64,000 bases of DNA from Sitta carolinensis (lineage: Eukaryota; Chordata; Aves; Passeriformes; Sittidae): contig CM063298.1 of NCBI GenBank assembly GCA_032173965.1, positions 10,725,501 through 10,789,500 of the forward strand, given 5' to 3'. A model generated the notes under the pieces. The model worked only from the letters and a program-made list of their open reading frames with translations. It made no database searches and had not been told where the DNA came from. Made by a program: the position numbers and the translations under genes. Every line of letters starts with the position of its first letter. The first letter of the stretch is position 1. Positions 45,881 through 56,980 of this stretch are shown piece after piece.

Positions 45881-46476
45881 CAGTACAGAATCAAAATTCC
45901 AACTGCAGCAACGGGAGGCTTTGCCATGTTTCAGTCGATTTCTCTTTCTGGGTCCCTCCTTTCTGGGCTGCTGGTGACTCCTAACACCCACAGGCGTGGG
46001 AGGTGAGCAGGTTAAACCTCATTTTTCTGCCAGCTGTTTCACCAGGGTTAGAGGTTCAGGAGTGCTGATCCCTCTCCAGAGCAGCACGGGCAGATTGGAG
46101 CTGCGTGCCCAGAGGCCATTCAGCTCAGGACCTTGCTGACATCAGGAGTGTTGCAAATCAGAGCTGGACGCTGCCTGCAGGCTGGAATTGCTTTGCCAGG
46201 ATCTAAATTAGGCCACGTGAGAGTGGAGCAGCCCGTGGCAGGGAGCTCGTTGTGTTTAGTGCTCCAAACCCCTCCTGGCACAGCAGGCACTGACCCTGAC
46301 CCTGCTGGGCAGGGGAACAGCCCCATGAGGGAGGGGATGGGAATATTGCTGGTGCCCAGAGGTGTGGGGCAGTGTCAGAGGGGCTGTGAGGCCGTGGGGG
46401 GATGAGCAGGATCCCATCCCTGCAGGAATCCCTGGGATCAGCCCAGGGCGGGATGGAGCCAGGGGGGCTCGGCCAC

Positions 46477-46893
46477 TGTGGGAAATAGAAAAGCCAGGAA
46501 ACTCTCAGAAAGCAAGTTTCAGAATGTTAAAAGAAGCATGGTCAGGAAATAATAATGATACATGCAGTATACTATAAAGATATATAGTATAAAGATAGAC
46601 CTTAGAAATATATTACAAATATGTTTTAAAATATTTTAAGGAAGATAGTAGAAATATGTAAGCTTAATAAAAAAGCTTTATCCAGAGTTTTAGACAATCA
46701 CAGTCAGCATTGTTAGATACAAGATGTTCGTGTCAGTTTACTAACCGTCTTTAGCAAACACTTGTCAACTTTTAATGTTATCCTATTGGCTACAAAGCTT
46801 TTAAAAGACCATGAACTCAGAGAACTCTGCTGTTGCAGGGGCTGAGGCTGTTTCCATCTCCCTTGCTCGGGTTTGTAAATGAGACTGATAATT
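46477..46893 (+). mobile_element. LTR-like family D, copy D2 (sense, 3' truncated)
   Basis: Starts TGTGGGAAATAGAAAAGCC and includes AAGCTTAATAAAAAAGCTTT, TATCCTATTGGCTACAAAGC and TTTTAAAAGACCATGAAC. It ends near GAGACTGATAATTATTA, where CR1-like sequence takes over, so the polyadenylation/U5 end is absent. Confidence 0.8.
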
Positions 46894-46894
46894 A

Positions 46895-47130
46895 TTAGAT
46901 GTACATTGGATATTGGGAAGAAATTCTTGTCTGGGAGGGTGGGCAGCCCTGGCACAGGGTGCCAGAGAGCTGTGGCTGCCCCTGGAGCCCTGGCAGTGAC
47001 CCAGGTCAGCTTGGATGAGGCTTGGATCAACCTGGGACAGTGGGAGGGGTCCCTGCCATGGCAGGGGTGGCACTGGGTGGGGTTTAAGGTCCCTTCCAGC
47101 CCACACTATCCTGGGATTCTCTCCATAAGG
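46895..47130 (+). mobile_element. CR1 3' fragment (forward)
   Basis: TTGGATATTGGGAAGAAATT, GGGAGGGTGGGCAGCCCTGG, CCCTGCCATGGCAGGGGTGG and CCTTCCAGCCCACACTATCC follow CR1 order. Confidence 0.88.
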
Positions 47131-47929
47131 CTTCCTGTTATTTAGGATGAGGCAAGAACAACATTTGGGGACCCCAAGCCCTGGGTCATGGGGCAGCTCC
47201 CAGCTGGGTTTGCACTCAGATCTTGGTGTGGAGAGAATCCCAAGAGCAGGAGAGAGCATTGCTGAGCAGGTGTGGGAGGAGGCACCATGCAAGGGTTAAT
47301 GCCAGTGGCCAGGGAAGATTATTCCATCCTAATCTCCTGTCATTCATCATGTTGAAGTCCACAAAACATCCTGGAGAACAAGGGCGGGGAGAACCTTCAC
47401 CCCAAGTAACATTTTCATCCTGCCTCTGCTCATTTCAATCAATAGTAATTAGCATTTTCTAAATTGCTGGAGGATTATGAAACAGCTCTTATCAGAAATC
47501 CTGAAGCTAGTGGGTGGGGTCGCTTTTACACCTCATTTCCCTGCTTTATACAGAAGAGATGTTCAAATTTAACTTTCAGCTGAAGGCTACAAAGGAGGCC
47601 CTTTATTCTGTGCAGGGGATATTGTTCTGCTTTGTAGCTGAAGAAGAATTGAGAGCTGAAGAGAGGCCGAATGAGAGCGAACTGGGGATGTTCCCTAAAA
47701 CGAGAAAGGTGTTCAGCACCTTTGAAGCAGTTCTTCATCACAGTGCTGACAAAGGGAGCTTAGAGTGCTGCCTAATCCAGGGGCAAACTCGTTTTGGGAT
47801 GTTCTTGATTGTCTCCTGCACTTGGTCAATGCCTTGCACCCTTTATAGTAAGGGATTCACATTTTCTGCACCGGCCCTGAGCTCTATTGTGCCCCAAGAG
47901 GATTAAAGGTCTAACAGGGATTTTTTAAG

Positions 47930-48045
47930 ATAAAGGTTGGATGGGGCTTGGAGCAACCTGGGATAGTGGAAAGTGTCCCTGCCCGTGGCAGAGGGGCTGG
48001 AAAAACATTTTAAAGTCCCTTCCACCAGAGAATTCTGTGATTCTG
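47930..48045 (+). mobile_element. CR1 3' fragment (forward)
   Basis: GGTTGGATGGGGCTTGGAGC, AACCTGGGATAGTGGAAAG and AATTCTGTGATTCTGTGG. Confidence 0.85.
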
Positions 48046-48289
48046 TGGTTCCCTCCCCATCTTTCTGGTGAGGGATGTTGAGCACATGCAGGTGATGGGG
48101 CATTGAGTGGGTGCACGTGTCCTTCCTTGCCTGTGCAAAGCCACTCAGAGCTGGAACAGCAAATATTAAGTCAGAAAATATTTGCTAGAGTTTGCCAATA
48201 AATCTGCAATGCAAAGCCCCTGACTTTGAAAATGAGCACACGTGTGTGTGATGCAGAAATGGACTGGAGGACAATGGGGTGGGCCCCTT

Positions 48290-49345
48290 GTCCCAGGTAA
48301 CAGTGGGGCAATGACAACAAGCATCAGAAGAGGAGGTTTGGGTTGGATGTTGGGAAAAATTTATAATCTGGAAGGTTGGTTAAGCTGTGGAGCAGGCTGC
48401 CCAGGGAAGTGGTGGGGCCACATCCCTGTAATTGCTCCAAAAATATGGTTCATAATTGATTGGGCATGGGGGTATATGGTTGAAGGTTGAACTTGATGAC
48501 TTGGGGGTGTTTCCCCAAGTACCTGGGGGTGGATGGACAGCAGCTGGACATGGGCCAAGGGCTCCTGGCCTGGATCAGGGATGGGGGGGCCAGCAGGAGC
48601 AGGGGGGCACTGTTCCCCTGTGCTGGGGTCACCCCTGGAGGGGCTGGGTCCAGCTCTGCCCCCTCAGCTCAGGGAGGACCTGGAGCACATCCAGAGGAGG
48701 GAGAGGAGCTGGGACAAACCCTGAGAGGGACCCCTGGGGGAGCTGGGGGTGCTCAGCTGGAGCAGAGCAGACTCTGGGGTGCCCTCCTCACTCCCTGCAG
48801 CTCCTGAGAGGGGGCTGTGCCCAGGGGGGTGGGCTCTGAATGCAGCAGCACTGACACAGCCAGAGGGCTCAGCCTCGGGCTGCACAGGGAAACACAGGCT
48901 GGAGAGCAGGGAAAAGGATTTATGGACAGAGTGATAAAGTGCTGGAATGTTCTGCCTGGGGAGGTGGTGCAGTGCCCATCCCTGGGTGTGTTTAAACCAG
49001 CCTGGCTGTGGCACTGGGTGCCAGGGGCTGGGTGAGGGGCTGGGGCTGGGCTGGACTCGATGGTCCTGGAGGGCTCTGCCAACCTGGGGATTGTGGGATT
49101 CTGGAAATCCAACCTGGAGATTCTGTGATTCTGTGATTGTGGGATTCTGGGATTCCAGCCTGGGGATTCTGGGATTCCAGCCTGGGGATTCTGGGATTCC
49201 AACCTGGGGATTCTGGGATTCTGGGATTCCAACCTGGTGATTGTGGGATTCTGGGATTCCAGCCTGGAGATTCTGTGATTCTGTGATTGTGGGATTCTGG
49301 GATTCCAGCCTGGGGATTCTGGGATTCCCAGCCTTGGTCTCTGTT
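48290..49345 (+). mobile_element. long CR1 3' region (forward) with expanded tail
   Basis: Two CR1-like blocks, at 48300-48510 (GGTTTGGGTTGGATGTTGGG, GGCTGCCCAGGGAAGTGGTG) and 48550-49080 (AGGAGGGAGAGGAGCTGGGA, AAGTGCTGGAATGTTCTGCC, GGACTCGATGGTCCTGGAGG). The tail at 49080-49335 repeats GGGATTCTGGGATTCCAACC-type units about 13 times. It ends about 85 bp before exon 10. Confidence 0.85.
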
Positions 49346-49430
49346 TCTTTGATTCACCCCTGTCGAATCTCCGGCGTGTTTGTGTTCCCTGGGGGTCGCT
49401 GAGGCTGAGGGCAGCTGTCATGTGTTGCAG

Positions 49431-49622
49431 GACACCCTGGAGATGTGCAGCCAGGAGAAGGAGTTCAGGAGCATCCTCTTTGCCCTGTGCTATTTCCACG
49501 CGGTGGTGGCGGAGCGGCGCAGGTTCGGCCCCCAGGGCTGGAACCGCCCGTACCCCTTCAGCACCGGGGACCTCACCATCTCTGCCAGCGTGCTCCACAA
49601 CTACCTGGAGGCCAGCTCCAAG
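49431..49622 (+). CDS. DNAH17: DNAH17-like exon 10: AAA6 lid
   Basis: 192 nt, 64 codons, phase 0 at both ends. Reads [69 protein letters not shown](Y/F)FHA...ER..FG..GWN..Y.F...DL..S is the AAA-lid signature of dynein heavy chains. Acceptor ATGTGTTGCAG; donor AAG|GTGGGG. Confidence 0.97.
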
Positions 49623-49881
49623 GTGGGGGCACCACAGCAGAGCTCTCTGGTGGCTTCAAACCAGCAGGGTGGCCCGAAGCTGCCCTGAAAATGCCATTTC
49701 CTTGGCAGTTTTGGGTTTAGAACTTCACAGTTGGGGGCGGTTTTGGGAGATGCCGAGTGGGGAATTGCTCTGTGCTGTGCTCCAGCTTTCCCGGGGCAGG
49801 GTTTAACTCCTGGCTGCTGTTTGTTTGCTGGGGTGGGAGCCCTGAGGGTGCAGGGTTCATCCCACCCTGCCCCACGCCCAG

Positions 49882-50073
49882 GTCCCCTACGATGACCTGC
49901 GCTACCTCGTGGGTGAGATCATGTACGGAGGCCACATCACGGATGACTGGGACAGGCGGCTCTGCAGAACCTACCTGGAAGAGTTTATTAGGCCAGAAAT
50001 GCTGGAGGGAGAGCTCTGCCTTGCTCCTGGCTTTCCCCTCCCGGGGAGCATGGATTATAATGGCTATCACCAG
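49882..50073 (+). CDS. DNAH17: DNAH17-like exon 11: AAA6 lid / start of C-terminal domain
   Basis: 192 nt, 64 codons, phase 0 at both ends. Reads [65 protein letters not shown]...LRYL.GEI.YGG...DDWDRR is among the most conserved dynein heavy chain motifs. Acceptor CCCACGCCCAG; donor CAG|GTAAGC, the closest to consensus in this window. The intron before it is only 259 bp (49623-49881), with nothing else in it. Confidence 0.97.
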
Positions 50074-50834
50074 GTAAGCTCTTTGTTTGCTGGCATTATT
50101 TATGCATGTAAATGGGATGTCTTCTGTAGGTGCCCCATAATCTGCCCTAAGGAGGCAGGAACAGGGCTGCAGTGTTCCTGTGCTGCTCCTCCTGTTTCCC
50201 ATTGTGTTGTGTTCCTGTGGATGCTTCAGCATTCCCCTGGATGAACCAAGTCTAATGGTAATTTGCTCCTTCATCATGGGCTCATTCTGTTCATGCATGA
50301 ATAGAGCAACTGTATTGGTGCTTGAGACTTAAGTGGGGCTCCTGGAAAATTACATCCACATACTGTTTGCTAAAATGGCCCTTTCAAGCTCCTTTTATCA
50401 TCAGTTCTGATGAGAATCACTGAAGGGTCTTGTTGATCTACTTTCTGATCTCATCTGTTCTTTGTACACAAATGCAGTAGCAGGGAGAGGCACATCAGGC
50501 TGGTTTTGCTCATAAAACTTAACTACTGGAAGCTCAATTCCCACAAGAGATTTCAGGATGCTGATGCTGAAATGCACAGCAGATAATTGCTAGAGAAAGT
50601 CCAGCCTGAGACACAAAGCCAGGCCAAACACCAGCAATTACAGAATTTTCCCAGCAGGAGCAGAAGCAGCTCTGCAAACATTTGTGCTCTCCTTCCTCCA
50701 TCACTTCTCCGGCGTTTCAGCCACAGGCAGAGCTGGGTCAGCCCACCCTCTGGGGGGATGGTTCCAGCACTGAAGCTGTGCGGGCAAAGTGCCCCTGGGC
50801 TGTTCCTAACGTGCTCCCGCATGTGTCTGTGCAG
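50074..50834 (+). other. intron 11
   Basis: 761 bp without recognisable repeat or exon. The acceptor GTGTCTGTGCAG ends at 50834. Confidence 0.85.
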
Positions 50835-51005
50835 TACATAGACGATGCCCTGCCTCCAGAGTCTCCCTACCTGTACGGCCTCCACCCCAACGCCGAGATC
50901 GGGTTCCTCACGCAGCGCTCGGAGCGGCTCCTGCGCACGGTGCTGGAGCTGCAGCCCCGGGACAGCAGCGCAGCGCCAGGAGCAGTGGGGAGCCGGGAGG
51001 AGATG
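50835..51005 (+). CDS. DNAH17: DNAH17-like exon 12: C-terminal domain
   Basis: 171 nt, 57 codons, phase 0 at both ends. Reads YIDDALPPESPYLYGLHPNA, EIGFLTQRSERLLRTVLELQ, PRDSSAAPGAVGSREEM. LP...P..YGLHPNAEIGFLT..SE.L..T.LELQPR is the expected family pattern. The last residues GSREEM are encoded by bases that also form the start of the 39-bp array, so the exon end has been drawn into the tandem repeat. Donor ATG|GTGAGA is at 51005/51006. Donors 39 and 78 bp further on (51045, 51084) keep frame and phase and would add 13 or 26 residues of the type MVRVPGGEGTQER. Confidence 0.95.
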
Positions 51006-52078
51006 GTGAGAGTGCCAGGGGGTGAGGGGACACAGGAGCGGATGGTGAGAGTGCCAGGGGGTGAGGGGACACAGGAGCGGATGGTGAGAGTGCCCAGGGG
51101 GAGAGGGGACACAGGAGAGGATGGTGAGAGTGCCAGGGGCAGAGGGGACACAGGAGAGGATGGTGAGAGTGCCAGGGGCAGAGGGGACAGGAGAGGATGG
51201 TGAGAGTGCCAGGGGCAGAGGGGAGCCAGGAGGAGATGGTGAGAGTGCCAGGGGGAGAGGGGAGCCAGGAGGAGATGGTGAGAGTGCCAGGGGGTGAGGG
51301 GACACAGGAGCGGATGGTGAGAGTGCCCAGGGGAGAGGGGACACAGGAGAGGATGGTGAGAGTGCCAGGGGCAGAGGGGAGCCAGGAGAAGATGGTGAGA
51401 GTGCCCAGGGGGAGAGGGGAGCGAGGAGGAGATGGTGAGAGTGCCAGGGGCAGAGGGGAGCCAGGAGGAGATGGTGAGAGTGCCAGGGGGAGAGGGGAGC
51501 CAGGAGGAGATGGTGAGAGTGCCAGGGGGTGAGGGGACACAGGAGCGGATGGTGAGAGTGCCAGGGGGTGAGGGGACACAGGAGCGGATGGTGAGAGTGC
51601 CCAGGGGGAGAGGGGACACAGGAGAGGATGGTGAGAGTGCCAGGGGCAGAGGGGACACAGGAGAGGATGGTGAGAGTGCCAGGGGCAGAGGGGACACAGG
51701 AGAGGATGGTGAGAGTGCCAGGGGGAGAGGGGAGCCAGGAGGAGATGGTGAGAGTGCCAGGGGGAGAGGGGAGCCAGGAGGAGATGGTGAGAGTGCCAGG
51801 GGGTGAGGGGACACAGGAGCGGATGGTGAGAGTGCCCAGGGGGAGAGGGGACACAGGAGAGGATGGTGAGAGTGCCAGGGGCAGAGGGGAGCCAGGAGAA
51901 GATGGTGAGAGTGCCCAGGGGGAGAGGGGAGCGAGGAGGAGATGGTGAGAGTGCCGGGGGAGAGGGGAGCCAGGAGGAGATGGTGAGAGTGCCAGGGGGA
52001 GAGGGGAGCCAGGAGAGGATGGTGAGAGTGCCAGGGGGAGAGGGGACACAGGAGAGGATGGTGAGAGTGCCCAGGGGC
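50988..52078 (+). repeat. 39-bp minisatellite that replicates the exon 12 5' splice site, 28 copies
   Basis: ATGGTGAGAG occurs 28 times between 51003 and 52058, at 51003, 51042, 51081, 51121, 51160, 51197, 51236 and onward to 52019 and 52058. Most spacings are 39 bp, a few 37, 38 or 40. The unit is about GAGGAGATGGTGAGAGTGCC plus AGGGGGAGAGGGGAGCCAG. Variants with GACACAGGAGCGG or GAGCCAGGAGGAG alternate. The GAGCCAGGAGGAGATG type almost equals the coding end of exon 12, showing that the unit came from the exon-intron junction. It is strongly purine-rich with GGGG runs. Long frames on both strands across it are artefacts. Confidence 0.96.
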
Positions 52079-54907
52079 AGCTGCTGGGGTTTGGTGCCTG
52101 TCTCATCCATCACTCTTGTCTATGGTTCTGTGTTCTGCCTGTGCCTGCCTGGTTTTCTGCAGAACATCTCCCTGGTGGGATGTAACTGAGTGTTGGCAGT
52201 GACAGGACGGTGCCTCTTCATTACCCCATGCTCTGCAGAGCCTTCATCCTCTGAAGGTGCTGCAAATAAACCTTCCCTGAGCACCCCCTGTGACTGGCAT
52301 AGCAACGGGCCCCTGAGCACCCTGCCTGCCACCCAGAGCTCAGCCAGAGCTCAGCCCTCCTCTTGCTGCTGCCACCGTGTCCCACCAGCTCCCAGGGGCC
52401 TTGTAATTCCTTATTTCCAGCTGAACTCCTTTGCTACACCCCTGTCCTGGGCTGATCTCAGCCCTCCCTGTGGAAACTCACAGCTCATTAAAACGTGGCC
52501 CAAACATCCCTGACAAGATCTGGAATCAGCCAACACATGCTCAGGTTTTCCCTCCTGCAGTCTTCAGGTGCCAGCTCTGTGTTTGAAGATTTGCAATTTA
52601 ATGAATGGCTGATGGCAGCTCAGGAAAAGCTGTGGTTTCACCCACACGAGCTTCCTTTGGCTTGGTGTGAAGCTGGGAACTGACTGCCTTCCCCTAAGGG
52701 GCTCCTGGGAGTGCCCAGTTCTCAGTTCATACTCGAATTTGAGGTGAGGGGAATGATCCAGAGGTGGCAAAGCCAAGCAAGGTGTTCAGAGACAGCAGAA
52801 GTGAGTGCCTCTTCTCCCCTCCCGTTGCTTTTGCTCTTGAAACACAAACGATCTCCTCGGCCAGAGAGGCAAACTGAGCAGTGAGTGCCCCAGCAGTGGT
52901 GCCACTGCAAATTCCTGGTGACAGCCAAGAAGGCTCTCACAGGAGCCCAGAAGTCCTCATGGCTCTGTCTGGGGATGAAATGTGCCTGAGAGCTGGCAGT
53001 GTGACCTCAGTGCCCTGCCTGGTGCCTGGGCACACGGCTCATCTCCCCCTGCAGTGACCTCTGTCATTGCCCTGTCCCTCGGCCAGCAATGAGCAAAGCC
53101 TTCTCTCCACTCCCCCCGAAGGAAAGCCAGCCCCTGCTTTGGCCGGGGTGATTTTTAGGGAGCTTCCAGGGAAAATGTGAGCCTGTCATTTTCCTGAGGC
53201 TCTGACAAGTCCGGTTACTCCCACGGATTTCTGAGGTGGCGTCCCAGCAAACGAGCTGTAATTGCTGTGGAGGAATCAGAGCCACGGGGCTTGCAGGGGA
53301 ATTTCAAATGAGCAGATATTTCTGTCCTGCCCCCGAGGTGCAGCTGAGCAGCTTTTCCAGCTTTTCCAGCCGCCTGTGTGGCTGCAATAACAGCCCACAC
53401 ATGGTCACTGCTGACAGGAGCCCAGGCTTGGGAAGAGCACCAACGGGAGGGAATTGGAGTAAAGAGTCCAAAATGTGAATATTGGTGGCCCTGGCTGGAA
53501 AATTAGCTGGCACTGGCTCTGCAGGCCAGGTTTGGCACTTCCGATCATCAAATTTTAACTGTATTATGTGCACCTAGAAGGTCCCCAGCAAGCAGAAGTC
53601 TTGCTTGGGTTCCAGCTCAGGAGTAAAGCAAAGCTTCGAGTGAGACTCCACAGTAAACCAGGGATATGCAGCTGATCCCATGGACAGCAGGGGCTTCGTG
53701 CCTCATTGTCAGAAGGGGGTTTGGCTATTTAATTTAATTTTTTAGACACTACAAAGATCCTCTTGCCTTGGAGCTTTCCCTGTTTAGTACTTAGAGTTCT
53801 GAAAAAGCTGTGGTGGTGACCAGAAAATAATTTTGTTCCATTCTGCTTTTCTCCCACGGCTCCATTAGTCCGGAATGCCAAATCCAGCTTAAAATTCAAT
53901 TTTATATAATCACCTCTCTCCATCAACACACCAGAGAAAACCAGCTCATAAGCTGCGTTGTCCTGAGGCTCAGCTGAGGCTCCAGCCCCATCCATCTCCT
54001 TGTGAGTGTGACCTGGGGAGAAATAAGAGAGCCAGGAAGAGAGGAGGCTGCCACATGTCACGGGGGCATTTCAAAGCCATCAGTTTGCAAGCTGCTCATC
54101 TGACCTTAACTTCTGTCAGCACTCGGATTTTAATAGGATGGGGCAAGCTCTTTGAAAGGTGCCCAGGGCTGACAGGGGTGGTTTTGGAGGCACTGGCAGG
54201 GCAGAGGGAGTTTCACAGCTGAGGCAGCTGTGAGCACGGGGATCACTCACCAGCATCCTCCTGTGAAAAATGAGGTTCACTCTCCTGTTACGATTTAAAA
54301 GTTCAATAAATGACAATAAAGCAAAGTTTTTATGGATGGGTGGTTGGCATTCAACCAAGAGCACACCTACTGTGCTTGGAGTAGGAATTTACCCTTGAAA
54401 TCCCTTTTCTGTTACATCAGCCTCTTGCATCTTCATAAACCAGTATGCACATTCAACTTTTCCACAATATTATTTTACATTTTCCAGGAAGTGTTTAGCA
54501 TGGCCCCTCCTTGGGCCTGCCTTTTTAGAGCATGAACATTTATTGGTTGTGGTTTTAGTCCATTCTTTTTATCCCTTCCAGCCTGGGCTTTGGTGCACAC
54601 TCTCTTCTGAGGGTGGGTGCTGAGAGTTGGCATATCAGTAGCAGGGATGTATGTTCAGTGGATGTTACCCTGAACAAGCAACCAGTTATAACTTTATATT
54701 ATTATTATATTTATATTATATAGTTATAAGCAATTCATAACTCTAGCAGCTATTCTACTACTACGTCTAAGTTCAGTTAACAGCAAAAAATAAAATATAG
54801 CAAAGTTACTTTAACCTTCCACATCCAGTTCTCATCTTTCCTATTTGCGAAAAGCCGATATTCTATTATATATTGATAACCCCCCCTCTCTCCTCCCTGT
54901 GGCACAG
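51006..54907 (+). other. intron 12
   Basis: The first 1.07 kb is the 39-bp array. 52080-54900 shows no clear mobile element or exon; 54690-54730 is AT-rich. The acceptor CCTGTGGCACAG ends at 54907. Confidence 0.8.
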
Positions 54908-55090
54908 GTGCAAGCCCTCCTGGAGGAGATGTTGGAGAAGCTCACGGAGGAGTTCAACATGGCAGAGCTGGTGGCAAAGGTGGAGGAGAGGACGCCCTAT
55001 GCCGTGGTTGCCCTGCAGGAGTGTGAGCGCATGAACGCCCTGACGGCCGAAATCCGGCGCTCGCTGGCCCAGCTGGAGCTGGGGCTGAAG
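54908..55090 (+). CDS. DNAH17: DNAH17-like exon 13: C-terminal domain
   Basis: 183 nt, 61 codons, phase 0 at both ends. Reads VQALLEEMLEKLTEEFNMAE, LVAKVEERTPYAVVALQECE, RMNALTAEIRRSLAQLELGL, K. The LP..F....(T/E)ER.PY.VV.LQE..RMN.L..EI..SL..L..GLKG pattern (the G opens exon 14) is characteristic of the dynein C-terminal region. It is helical and highly charged. Acceptor TGTGGCACAG; donor AAG|GTGAGC. Confidence 0.96.
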
Positions 55091-55237
55091 GTGAGCATGC
55101 CTGGGGGTGCCTGCCTACAGCAGAGGCTGGGCAGGTTTAAGGAAAGAGAGGGTAAAGGGGGTGTTTGTTAAAGGGCTGCAATGGACACACGTTGGGCAGT
55201 GCAAAAGCCTCACAGAGGCTGCACCATGATGGATGAT

Positions 55238-55647
55238 TGATGCCCAAAGAGGCAGAGCAGAGGCTGGGCAGAGTCCCAGGAATAAAGCAGGGATTTATTG
55301 AAAGCCCTTGCAAGGCTGCACCTTGGGCAGCACAAGAGCCCGGCCAGGGCTGCAGCCAAGGTGGCCCCGAGTCCGGAGTTTGCCCCTTGGCTCAGTTCTG
55401 CTCCATGCCCACCCTGGCTCCATTGGGCAGTGCCAGCCCCAGGGGATGCAGTCCCACCCTCCCAGCTTGCTCTCCTCACTCGCTGCTGGTTGCACTTTGT
55501 GGGGCTGAGGCTGCAGCGGTGTCCTTGGCTCTGGGCTGGGCAAGGATTGTTCTGTGTGCCTGAGCTGGGAGCAGAACTGGCTGGCACTGGGGGAGGAGTG
55601 CAGGGACACAGCCCAGGGCACAGCCTGGCAACAGGGCAGAGGGAACT
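55238..55647 (-). mobile_element. LTR-like family A, copy A5 (antisense)
   Basis: Starts TGATGCCCAAAGAGG and matches family A through GGGCAGAGGGAACT. The terminal GGAGGCATCA is missing. Confidence 0.88.
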
Positions 55648-56089
55648 TTCATCCTGGTGGCTGGAGGAGCTGGTTTTGACCCAGCCTGCTCACAGGAAGG
55701 GCTGAGGGTGAGCAAGGAGAGTCTGCCCTGAGGTCAAGGATATCTCAAACCTCCCCCGGGGGCAGCTTGGGAAAGAAACCTTCAGCTGCCCCCCCTGCAT
55801 GAGGAGGGCAGGCTTGGCTCGGGGTTTAGGCACCAAGGCTCCCAAATTCCAGCTACACCCTGGAGCCAGCAGCTGCAGATATGCACTGCATTTGCAGGGG
55901 ATTTATCCTGGACACTCGTGGTGGGTCAGTGTGTACAGCCCGCTTGGAAAGAAGCTGATATTTATGTAGTCAATTATCATAAACAGATTTCTCTTATTTT
56001 CTAGCATAAGGCAGTGGAATTGAAAATTCTGTTTCCCGAGACAGGTAAACAGAAGTGATTTAATGTTTCAATCCCAGAGCCCCAAACAA

Positions 56090-56322
56090 GATATAATTGT
56101 GACTTGGACAAGGTGCGACAATTAGATTTAATGTGGGGAAGAATGTGCTGTTTAATATTGGCAAGGGAATGAGGGGATGCATGGGCTTAAATAAACCACA
56201 AACAAAATTCACCACGGGAATCTGGAACACAGGCTGCAAAGCTGCCCCCAAACCCTGCCACAAACCAGGGCAGGGAAGGAGATGGGCTCTGCAGGAAAGG
56301 CTCCTCACAGGGCTGCAGCAGC
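56090..56322 (+). repeat. family E repeat, copy E1
   Basis: GATATAATTGTGACTTGGAC, AGAATGTGCTG, GGATGCATGGGCTTAAATAA and CCACAAACCAGGGCAGGGA are matched in reverse complement at 59233-59462 at high identity. Confidence 0.88.
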
Positions 56323-56454
56323 CTCACCCCTGGGCTGGGACTGGCAGCCTGCAGGAGAGCAGCAGGGCACAGCAGCATTTGGCATTTCTTCATCTGCTCT
56401 TTGCTGCAGAGACCCCTCTGCAGGCTCTGAGAGGCCACCCAGGGCCAGCTCAAA

Positions 56455-56720
56455 GAACCAGGGAGTGCTTAAGGCTGGAGAAGCTCTTTGAGGTCACCAA
56501 GTGCCACCATGAGCCCAGCAGCCACCACCATGCTCACCCTAAATCATGGCCACAGGTGCCACATCCGTGGGTTTGGGCACTGCCAGGGTACTTTGTGGGG
56601 TCAGTCCCTGCACAGGACATTTCCTTAGAGCTGGGTGAGGGCTGGGTTGGACTGGATGGTCCTGGAGGTCTCTTCCAACCTGGGCATTCTGGGATCCTTG
56701 AGGCCCCTTCCAGCTGGGAA
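56455..56720. mobile_element. CR1-derived remnants
   Basis: AAGGCTGGAGAAGCTCTTTG and AGGTCACCAAGTGCCACCAT look like reversed CR1. GGACTGGATGGTCCTGGAGG and CTCTTCCAACCTGGGCATTC at 56650-56690 look like forward CR1. Confidence 0.6.
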
Positions 56721-56980
56721 TATTCTGTCAGCTTGTGGCTGGGGACTCCACCAGTGTCAAACCCACTGAATCCTGAGGAAAGCTTTCCTGATTTCCCAAC
56801 CAAGTCTCCCCTGGCACAACCTGAGCCCAGCTCCTGTGTCTGCAGCACCACCATGTTCACCCTAACCCGTGGCCTCAGGTGCCACATCCATGGGTTTGGG
56901 CATTTCCTGGGTTTGGGAAGTGCCCACTTTGCCAAGTCTCCCCTGGCACAACCTGAGCCCAGCTCCTGTGTCTGCAGCCA
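56520..56980. repeat. diverged internal duplication
   Basis: ACCACCATGCTCACCC (about 56524) recurs as ACCACCATGTTCACCC (about 56848), each followed by CAGGTGCCACATCC and GGGTTTGGGCA. CTCCCCTGGCACAACCTGAG also occurs twice, at about 56806 and 56937. Confidence 0.8.

Larger units (their letters stand above)
45029..49430 (+). other. intron 9
   Basis: Contents: reversed CR1 with greatly expanded tail (45240-45880), LTR-D copy D2 (46477-46893), and forward CR1 pieces (46895-47130, 47930-48045, 48290-49345). 47140-47925 shows nothing recognisable. The acceptor ATGTGTTGCAG ends at 49430. Confidence 0.8.

Noticed and set aside
50553..52113. Open frames of 401 and 517 codons on the - strand
   Set aside because: They lie across the 39-bp array and repeat proline/serine-rich units. 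They are open only because the unit length is a multiple of three and lacks stops.
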